Position numbers and translations under genes: made by a program
The notes under the pieces: model-generated
The model's database searches: none
What the model was told of the DNA's origin: nothing
Seen by the model: the letters and a program-made list of their open reading frames with translations, nothing else
NCBI GenBank assembly: GCA_024638625.1
Contig: JAHEJY010000005.1
Location: forward strand, 1 to 47,449
Direction: 5' to 3'
DNA: 47,449 nucleotides
DNA from: Actinomycetes bacterium
Lineage (GTDB): Bacteria > Actinomycetota > Acidimicrobiia > Spongiisociales > SHLN01
Part shown: positions 40,865-47,449 of the stretch, piece after piece
Numbering within the stretch: position 1 is the first letter of the stretch
How the letters are laid out: every line of letters starts with the position of its first letter

Positions 40865-41716
40865 CTAGTACTCGTAGAAGCCTTGGCCGGTTTTGCGGCC
40901 CAGTAGGCCGGCGTCGACCATGCGGCGTAGGAGCGGGGGAGCCGCGTAGAACGGGTCGCCGAATTCGGCGTAGAGAACCTCCTGTACGAAGAGCATGGTG
41001 TCCAGCCCGATGAAATCGGCCAGCTCCAACGGTCCCATCGGATGATTGGCTCCCAGCTTCATCCCGTTGTCGATGTCCTCGGCCGAGGCGAATCCTTCTT
41101 CATACATCTTGATCGCGTTCACGATGTAGGGAACCAGGAGGTAGTTGACGATGAAACCGGCTCGATCCTTGGACAGGATCATCTTCTTGCCGAGTTGCTC
41201 CCCGAGTGCTCGTGCTTTCTCGACCGTGTCGTCTGACGTCTTCAGCGACCGTACGAGTTCCAGAAGCGCCATCACCGGGACCGGATTGAAGAAATGGGTG
41301 CCGATCACCTTGTCCGGTCGGTCGGTCTGAGCCGCGAGCTTGATGATTGGGATCGAACTGGTGTTGGAAGCGAGGATCGCCGCCGGGTCGTCCACCGTGG
41401 CGTCGAGCTTGGCAAACAGGTCTTCTTTCAATTCCAGGTTTTCGACGATGGCCTCGATGACGAATTGGCGGTCGGCCAGCTCTTCGGGTTCGGTGCTGAA
41501 TCGCAGACGTGCGAGCGTCGCATCCGCATCATCACGTGAGATCTTGTCGCGCGACACCGCCTTCTCCAGGCTCGCGATTATTCGTCTCTGGGACTTCTCC
41601 GCAATCTCTGGTGCCGCCTCGACGATCACGACGTCGATGCCGGCCTTGGCGGCAACCTCGCCGATTCCGCTGCCCATCTGACCCCCGCCAACGATTCCAA
41701 GGCGCTCAGTCGTCAT
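40865..41716 (-). CDS. 3-hydroxybutyryl-CoA dehydrogenase / 3-hydroxyacyl-CoA dehydrogenase
   Basis: LGIVGGGQMGSGIGEVAAKAG, ASNTSSIPIIKLA, GTHFFNPVPVMALLELV, MKLGANHPMGPLELADFIGLD. Confidence 0.95.
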   Translation of the reverse strand: MTTERLGIVGGGQMGSGIGEVAAKAGIDVVIVEAAPEIAEKSQRRIIASLEKAVSRDKISRDDADATLARLRFSTEPEELADRQFVIEAIVENLELKEDLFAKLDATVDDPAAILASNTSSIPIIKLAAQTDRPDKVIGTHFFNPVPVMALLELVRSLKTSDDTVEKARALGEQLGKKMILSKDRAGFIVNYLLVPYIVNAIKMYEEGFASAEDIDNGMKLGANHPMGPLELADFIGLDTMLFVQEVLYAEFGDPFYAAPPLLRRMVDAGLLGRKTGQGFYEY

Positions 41717-42077
41717 TTGCGTCCTTTGGTTGAGCGAAGTGGATCAGAACTCCTGAGGGGTCCCAAACATGGGTGACAAGCGCGTATTCCTCATCGTGGA
41801 TCGCTTTGGTTTTCAAGCCGAAGTCCTCCGCAACCTGTCCCGCCCGCGATTCCCAGGCTTCGATGTCGTCAACCGTCACGTGGATCATGAAGTTCCACGC
41901 CCAGTCTTTGACGTAGAAGTCCTGGAGGTAGATACGGTGGCCACCCAGCTCCAACTCGGCAAGAGAGCGGTCGTCTGCCAGCCACAGCTGTTTCCATCCC
42001 AGGGCTAGATAGAAGTCGAGGGATCGCTGAAAGTCCTGGGCCGGTACAAAGACCTTTACATCGATTACGTCAGCCAA
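41706..42077 (-). CDS. VOC (glyoxalase/bleomycin-resistance) family protein
   Basis: VKVFVPAQDFQRSLDFYLALGWKQLW...DPSGVLIHFAQ. Confidence 0.85.
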   Translation of the reverse strand: MADVIDVKVFVPAQDFQRSLDFYLALGWKQLWLADDRSLAELELGGHRIYLQDFYVKDWAWNFMIHVTVDDIEAWESRAGQVAEDFGLKTKAIHDEEYALVTHVWDPSGVLIHFAQPKDANDD

Positions 42078-43458
42078 TGATGCCTCCTCTGGTCATTGCC
42101 TCGATGTCGAGGGCAGCGTCGAGTTCTTCTTCTGTTAGGTCGGTCAGCTCTGCAGCCACCTCTCTCACGCCCCGGTCGGAAGCGAAGGCTTCCTTGGCGA
42201 TCCGGGCGGCAGCGTCATAGCCGATCTTGGGAGCGAGTGAGGTAATGATGATGATGGATCGCTCGACCAGCTCGGTGTTGCGATCCTCGTCTGCTTCGAT
42301 GCCGTCGATGCAGCGCTCGCGCAGCGTGTTCGATGCGGCGCTGAGCAGGCCGATGCTTTCGAGAAGATTGTGCGCCATCATCGGCATCATTACGTTCAGT
42401 TCGAAATTGCCGTTGGCTCCGCCCCAGGTGATCGCGGTGTCGTTGCCGATGACGTGGGCGGCCACCTGCATGGTCATCTCGGGGATCACGGGATTCACCT
42501 TGCCAGGCATGATCGATGAACCGGGCTGCAAGGAAGGGAGCCGGATCTCGGCGATGCCGGTCCGGGGCCCGGAGCTCAGCCAGCGCAGGTCGTTGACGAT
42601 CTTGAACATCGCCTGGGCCACGGTTTTCAGGGCTCCACTGGCGAACACGACGGCGTCTTTGGCGGCCTGCGCCTCGAAGTGATTGTCGGCTTCCCGAAAG
42701 GGATATCCGGTCGCTTTCGCAATACCGGCGATCACGCTGGGGGCGAATTCGGGGCGGGCGTTGAGTCCGGTGCCGACCGCCGAACCCCCGAGGGCGAGCT
42801 CTTCCAAAGCCGGGAGCGCGGACTCAACCCGCTCCTTCCCTTTCGATATCTGGGCTGCATAGCCGCTGAACTCTTGGCCCAGCGTGACAGGGGTGGCGTC
42901 CATGAGATGAGTTCGGCCCGATTTGACAATGCCGTCAAACTCTTCTGCTTTGACGGAGAGCGACGTCGAGAGTGCACCGAGAGCCGGCAGCAAATCTTGC
43001 CTGATAGCTGCGACGGCGGCAATGTGGATGGCGCTGGGGATGACGTCATTGGACGATTGGCCCTGGTTGACGTGATCGTTCGGGTGCACCAGCCGATCCC
43101 CGAGGTCGCCGCCCATGATCTGACTGGCTCGATTGGCGATGACCTCATTGGCGTTGGTATTGGTAGACGTTCCGGACCCGGTCTGAAAGATGTCGAGCAC
43201 GAACTGGCTGTCGTGTGAGCCTGCCATGACCTCGTCGGCGGCGGCGATAATGGCGTCTCCCTGCTCGGGAGTCACCACCCCGAGGCCTTTGTTGACGCTC
43301 GCCGCCTCCCGTTTCAGCAAACCAAGCGCCCAGATGAAACGCCGACCAAAGCGAAGCTCCGAGATTGGAAAGTTCTCGACGGCCCGCTGGGTCGACGCAC
43401 CGTACAGGGCATCGTCGGGAACCTGCAGTTCGCCCATCGAATCCCGTTCGATCCTCAC
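42070..43458 (-). CDS. fumC: Class II fumarate hydratase
   Basis: VRIERDSMGELQVPDDALYGASTQRAVENFPIS; GSSIMPGKVNPVIPE signature; AAAGGA SD before GTG 43458, so the 561 aa track ORF is over-extended. Confidence 0.95.
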   Translation of the reverse strand: MRIERDSMGELQVPDDALYGASTQRAVENFPISELRFGRRFIWALGLLKREAASVNKGLGVVTPEQGDAIIAAADEVMAGSHDSQFVLDIFQTGSGTSTNTNANEVIANRASQIMGGDLGDRLVHPNDHVNQGQSSNDVIPSAIHIAAVAAIRQDLLPALGALSTSLSVKAEEFDGIVKSGRTHLMDATPVTLGQEFSGYAAQISKGKERVESALPALEELALGGSAVGTGLNARPEFAPSVIAGIAKATGYPFREADNHFEAQAAKDAVVFASGALKTVAQAMFKIVNDLRWLSSGPRTGIAEIRLPSLQPGSSIMPGKVNPVIPEMTMQVAAHVIGNDTAITWGGANGNFELNVMMPMMAHNLLESIGLLSAASNTLRERCIDGIEADEDRNTELVERSIIIITSLAPKIGYDAAARIAKEAFASDRGVREVAAELTDLTEEELDAALDIEAMTRGGIIG

Positions 43459-43551
43459 GGTTGTCCTTTCAACGTGCCGTACGTCACGAACTTTAGACGT
43501 CGGCACGATGGGAGTCGCAGGGCAATGCGCCGGTCGGTAAGGTCCGTCGCC

Positions 43552-44313
43552 ATGGAACACACTGCAAATTCTCGCCTTGACGCCAGGACCGTGATCGTGA
43601 CCGGGGGGAGCCGGGGAATTGGCCTTGCGATTGCTCGAGCTGTCGCTGACGCAGGTGCGAACGTCGTCGTGGCTTCGCGCAAGCAAGAAGGTGTTGATGC
43701 GGCTGCCGAGGAGATCCGGTCGGCCGGCGGATCGGTCCTGGCTGTTGCCGCTCACATGGGTGACCCCGGCGCCGTTACCGCTCTGTTCGAAAAAGCGCGC
43801 GCTGAGTTCGGAACCGTTGACGGTTTGGTCAACAATGCCGCAACCAATCCCTACTTCGGACCGATGTTGGCCATCGAGGATGGTGCGTTCGATAAGACCA
43901 TCGAGGTCAACCTCAAAGGTCCACTGTTGGCAATCCGAGCATTCGCATCTCAGGGGAGTCCGGGATCAATTGTGAACATTGCCTCGATTGCCGGCATGCG
44001 GGCTGCTCCCTTGCAGGGTGTCTACGGAATGACCAAGGCGGCCCTGATTTCGATGACACAAACTCTGGCACACGAACTGGGCGGTGCCGGAATACGGGTG
44101 AACGCAATCTGCCCCGGTCTTGTCGAAACACGTTTCGCCCAAGCGCTGATCGACAACGAAGAAATTCGGGACATGGTCAACGAGAAGTCAGCCCTCAAGC
44201 GCCACGGCCAGCCAGTCGAGATCGCAGGCGCAGCCGTCTACTTACTGTCGGACGCTTCGAGCTTCATGACGGGCCAGTCCATGGTGATCGACGGCGGTTC
44301 GACTGCGAACTGA
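43552..44313 (+). CDS. SDR family oxidoreductase (classical short-chain dehydrogenase)
   Basis: VIVTGGSRGIGLAIARAVADAGA, LVNNAATNP, YGMTKAAL; TAAGGT located 8 nt upstream of ATG. Confidence 0.92.
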   Translation: MEHTANSRLDARTVIVTGGSRGIGLAIARAVADAGANVVVASRKQEGVDAAAEEIRSAGGSVLAVAAHMGDPGAVTALFEKARAEFGTVDGLVNNAATNPYFGPMLAIEDGAFDKTIEVNLKGPLLAIRAFASQGSPGSIVNIASIAGMRAAPLQGVYGMTKAALISMTQTLAHELGGAGIRVNAICPGLVETRFAQALIDNEEIRDMVNEKSALKRHGQPVEIAGAAVYLLSDASSFMTGQSMVIDGGSTAN

Positions 44314-44440
44314 ACGCGAAGTCCGAAGCGATTCAGCAGTGGTCCCCTGGCGTGAGCAACCGGGGTTGCCAAGCCGGGCTAGGGAAACGTCCTTCGCGTA
44401 AAACCTCTCTCGTGACGTTCGAGAAAACTCAAAATCCTCC

Positions 44441-44497
44441 AACCCCCTCTCCGGCCTTCAGCCTCCGAGCGGAACCTTCCCCCCATCTCCGATGGGG
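44441..44497. repeat. Probable solo right arm of the intergenic inverted-repeat family
   Basis: AACCCCCTCTCC...GAGCGGAACCTTCCCCCCATCTCCGATGGGG, resembling the right arms at 11700-11780 and 47379-47449. Confidence 0.5.
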
Positions 44498-44524
44498 ACC
44501 ATTGGTAGTACATCAAGGTCAGGT

Positions 44525-45103
44525 CTAGGCGACCGACGGCTCCGGTCTGTCCTTGTGTCGCAATCTTCGGATCCAGCGCCAGACGAGATAGATGAACAGG
44601 AGCAACAGGATGGCCAACAATATCGGCGCGAGTACGGCCAGGATCGACGCGAAGGTTGCCAGCACGTCCTCGGCGGCGCTGACCGGGGTGTTGCCAATGC
44701 CCGCCGTCGTGGCGGTTACCGCGGGTCGCACGACAGTCGATTTGGTGGCGTGTACCCCACCGGACACCAGGAGACCTGCGATCACGGCGACCGCCGGATT
44801 GAGCTCGGCAGCTGAGGTGGAGGCAACGAATACGAGGGCGCCGGCTGTCGGACGGACGAAGGTCTGAATGGCATCGTTGACGTGGTTGATTGCCGGCACT
44901 TTGTCGGCCACTACCTCGATGGCCGTCAACACACCGAGCACGGCGAGCACAGCCGGATTCGACACGATGTCGTACGGGCCCGAGAGCTCCAGCAGGTCCG
45001 TGAATCGGTTCATCAGTCCCACCACCAACAACGGGATATAGGCGTTCAACCCGGCCGAGGCAGATAGGCCGAAGGCGGAGAAGATTCCGGTGAGCAGCTC
45101 CAT
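44525..45103 (-). CDS. DUF4126-like membrane protein
   Basis: GLSASAGLNAYIPLLVVGLMNRF...VADKVPAINHVNDAIQTFVRPTAGAL. Confidence 0.8.
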   Translation of the reverse strand: MELLTGIFSAFGLSASAGLNAYIPLLVVGLMNRFTDLLELSGPYDIVSNPAVLAVLGVLTAIEVVADKVPAINHVNDAIQTFVRPTAGALVFVASTSAAELNPAVAVIAGLLVSGGVHATKSTVVRPAVTATTAGIGNTPVSAAEDVLATFASILAVLAPILLAILLLLFIYLVWRWIRRLRHKDRPEPSVA

Positions 45104-45138
45104 TCGATCCGAGAGCGTACTCGGCCAAGAGCCGGGCC

Positions 45139-45144
45139 TAGGCT
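45139..45144 (+). promoter_or_regulatory. Candidate -10 (TAGGCT) exactly 6 nt before ATG 45151
   Basis: TAGGCT-cgctcc-ATG. Confidence 0.5.
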
Positions 45145-45150
45145 CGCTCC

Positions 45151-46068
45151 ATGGTTACCGCTGTCATGCGTGCCCTGGTCGGTGAAGCCGAGCTCAACTA
45201 CCGCCAGGGAGCCGGGGTCGTTCTCGTGGCGGGAGTCATGTTCAGTTTCACAGCGCTGCTGTTTCGAGCCCTCGACGATGCCAACGACTGGCAGTTCCTC
45301 ACGATACGCGGCGGGTCCACGGCGTTGGTGTTGCTCCTCGTCGCATATATCCGCCGCAACAAACGCCCGGTTCATTTCGACCAGATCGATGGCAAGGTGG
45401 TGCTCGCAGGTCTGCTCATTGCTGCGATGTCCATCCTGTTCATCCTTGCCCTGGCCCGAACCACGGCAGCACTCACGACGTTTCTTTTGGCGGCCGCACC
45501 GTTCTTCGGAGCTCTGTTCGGGCGTTTGTTTCTCAAGGAGGCCGTTTCGATGATCACAGTCGCAGCCATGCTTGCCGCAATGAGCGGGGTTGCCGTCATG
45601 GTCGGGTTCGGCATCGAGGCCGGTCAAACCACCGGGGTCTTATTCGCGGCTCTGATTCCGGTGGTGCTCGGTTTGTACAACGTGCTGCTTCGTTCGAAGG
45701 GGAGCTCTGTGGATCCGATCCTGCCGGCCATCATTGCGGGTACCGCACTTGTTGTTGTCGCAGCCGGGGTGTCTTTGACAACGGTCGGACTGGCGTTGAG
45801 CGCGAAGGATATGCTGCTCGGATTCGCTGCAGGTGGCGTCGTCCTGGGGGTCGGGCTTCCTTTGTTCAACCTCGGCCACCGCTCAGTCCCGACTGCACAA
45901 GTCTCTCTCCTCAACCTGTCCGAGATCGTGCTGGCGCCCCTCTGGGTGTGGATCTGGCCAGGGGAAGTTCCGTCCGTCGGCACCCTCATCGGCGGCGCAA
46001 TTGTCCTGGCAGCTGTCGTCTTTCTCGTCGTCGCATCGGATCGAGCTATCAGGCTTGCGGCCCGATAG
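45151..46068 (+). CDS. EamA/DMT family transporter
   Basis: 10 TM pattern; ARTTAALTTFLLAAAPFFGALFGRLFLKEAVS and second-half LNLSEIVLAPLWVWIWPGEVPS. Confidence 0.88.
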   Translation: MVTAVMRALVGEAELNYRQGAGVVLVAGVMFSFTALLFRALDDANDWQFLTIRGGSTALVLLLVAYIRRNKRPVHFDQIDGKVVLAGLLIAAMSILFILALARTTAALTTFLLAAAPFFGALFGRLFLKEAVSMITVAAMLAAMSGVAVMVGFGIEAGQTTGVLFAALIPVVLGLYNVLLRSKGSSVDPILPAIIAGTALVVVAAGVSLTTVGLALSAKDMLLGFAAGGVVLGVGLPLFNLGHRSVPTAQVSLLNLSEIVLAPLWVWIWPGEVPSVGTLIGGAIVLAAVVFLVVASDRAIRLAAR

Positions 46069-46095
46069 CGGCCACGGTCGACAATACTTGCCGCC

Positions 46096-47256
46096 GTGAT
46101 CACGGCCCTCTTCTTCATTGTGAGCTTCGTTTCGGGGTTGCTCACCTACAACGCCCTACGCAAGCGTTCCCTGTGGCTCCTGGCGCTCGTCATCGGTGAG
46201 TTTCCGATTCACCATCTCGTTCTGCAAGGTTTGTTGACGGCTGGCTTCTTGGCACTTGGTGCGGTCCGGGGCTTTCTCGGCTGGTTTGCGCTCGGTCTGA
46301 TGTCCTTCTCGCTGCTGGGGCTGTTGTGGCTGGCTTACCGTGCCACGAGAGCAAAGCGGGTTGTCGAAGGGGTGCTCGAAGAGGCCGGAGTTCAACTCAA
46401 CGGCGAGGTACCTCATGCAGTAAGCGATGTCGTCCTCATCAATCCCCGGCTTCCGGTTGAGGTCGAAGAACTCGTAGACCTCTCTTACGGACCGCACGAA
46501 CGTCATCGACTCGACCTGCATCGCCCGCGATCGTTTTCGGAACCTCTCCCGATGTTGGTGCAGATACACGGTGGCGGCTGGCGACGGGGGAGCCGGGAGA
46601 CTCAAGGCCGGCCGCTCGTCCATCACATGGCCGAGTTGGGATGGCTCTGCGCGAGTATCGACTATCGGCTGAGTCCGGAGGCGACATTTCCTGACCACCT
46701 CGAAGACGTCAAGCGTGCGATCGGCTGGCTGCGCGCCAATGCCGGAGAATGGGGTGGCGACCCTTCCTACGTTGCGGTCACCGGAGGCTCGGCGGGGGGT
46801 CATCTGGCTGCGCTCGCGGCGCTTTCCGGAGGTGAGCCGCTTCTCCAACCCGGGTTCGAAGCTATGGATACATCAGTGCAGGCCTGCGTCCCTCTGTACG
46901 GAATCCACGATCTGCTCGACCGACACCGGGTTCGGTATCCGTGGCCGTTCGTGGAGGCAATCGTGATGAAAGTATCGCCCGAGCACGATCCGGAGGCATG
47001 GGACCGGGCTTCACCGCTCACGCGCGTCACCCCGGAGGCCCCGCCCTTCTTCGTATTGCACGGATCACACGACTTTTTGGTACCACCACTCGAATCGCAA
47101 CTCTTCGTCAAAGCGTTGTCCGAGGTCTCGAGCAATCCGGTTCTCTACGCCGAGATACCGGGAGCCACCCACGGCTTCGACGCCCGCCACTCCATCCGTA
47201 GCCGCCACGTAGTCCACGCCATCGAATCATTCCTGAGCCACCACGCCCACACATAG
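46096..47256 (+). CDS. Alpha/beta hydrolase (esterase/lipase, HSL-like) with N-terminal TM segments
   Basis: MLVQIHGGGWRRGSRETQ oxyanion motif, VTGGSAGGHLAAL nucleophile elbow, HGSHDFLVP, ATHGFD. Confidence 0.9.
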   Translation: MITALFFIVSFVSGLLTYNALRKRSLWLLALVIGEFPIHHLVLQGLLTAGFLALGAVRGFLGWFALGLMSFSLLGLLWLAYRATRAKRVVEGVLEEAGVQLNGEVPHAVSDVVLINPRLPVEVEELVDLSYGPHERHRLDLHRPRSFSEPLPMLVQIHGGGWRRGSRETQGRPLVHHMAELGWLCASIDYRLSPEATFPDHLEDVKRAIGWLRANAGEWGGDPSYVAVTGGSAGGHLAALAALSGGEPLLQPGFEAMDTSVQACVPLYGIHDLLDRHRVRYPWPFVEAIVMKVSPEHDPEAWDRASPLTRVTPEAPPFFVLHGSHDFLVPPLESQLFVKALSEVSSNPVLYAEIPGATHGFDARHSIRSRHVVHAIESFLSHHAHT

Positions 47257-47449
47257 TCCCCCACGGAGCGGGGGAAGGTACCGCAGCCCGATGGGGCTGG
47301 GGTAGGGGGTGGTCGATCTTTCTCCCTGTATCTTGGTGTGTTTTTGAGGCGGTTCATGAGGTCTAGGACTACCTGCGAACCCCCTACCCCCTCACTTCGT
47401 TCGGCGGTACTTTCCCCCATCTGGTCGCCGCCTTTGGCGGCTGATGGGG
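47246..47449. repeat. Intergenic inverted-repeat (REP/MITE-like) element, copy 2 (reaches the window end)
   Basis: CCCACACATAGTCCCCCACGGAGCGGGGGAAGGTACCGCAGCCCGATGGGGCTGGGGTAGGGGGTG ... AACCCCCTACCCCC...CGGCGGTACTTTCCCCCATCTGGTCGCCGCCTTTGGCGGCTGATGGGG. Confidence 0.85.

Noticed and set aside
43459-43755. N-terminal extension of fumC in the ORF track (561 aa)
   Set aside because: Extension has no fumarase similarity and overlaps the divergent SDR gene; GTG 43458 has a good SD and the canonical fumarase N-terminus.

Overview
The window looks like a GC-rich actinobacterial (possibly Acidimicrobiia-like) chromosomal segment that is almost entirely coding. It contains a Cu/cytochrome-oxidase assembly operon with menA, gltBD, and an ECF sigma operon. 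It also has a split SUF system: sufB near 15.5 kb and sufD-Rieske-sufC near 33.5-35.8 kb. Other blocks are an ATP-grasp/alpha-E/transglutaminase cluster, an Fe3+ ABC transporter plus a DtxR-family regulator and nucS, a large DivIVA/Scy-like coiled-coil protein, a primary-type sigma factor, a type 5 uracil-DNA glycosylase, a CDF transporter, a glycine-betaine ABC system, hbd, fumC, an SDR and an alpha/beta hydrolase. The strongest unusual signal is a probable selenoprotein at 14846-15379. It is a SelL/PRXL2-like redox protein interrupted by one in-frame UGA at the redox motif (FLRHFG-U-LTC-RE), with a bacterial SECIS-like hairpin (6-bp stem, GGUCA loop) 21 nt downstream. Because of the UGA, the supplied ORF track splits this gene into two pieces. 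Other notable signals are a ~200-bp intergenic inverted-repeat element (two full copies plus a probable solo arm), a perfect 21-bp palindrome at 40809-40853, a recurrent TANNNT-N6-ATG arrangement suggesting leaderless transcription, an Anbu-type operon without Anbu, and a poly-Gln tail on the transglutaminase. All identifications were made by reading the sequence; no searches were run.
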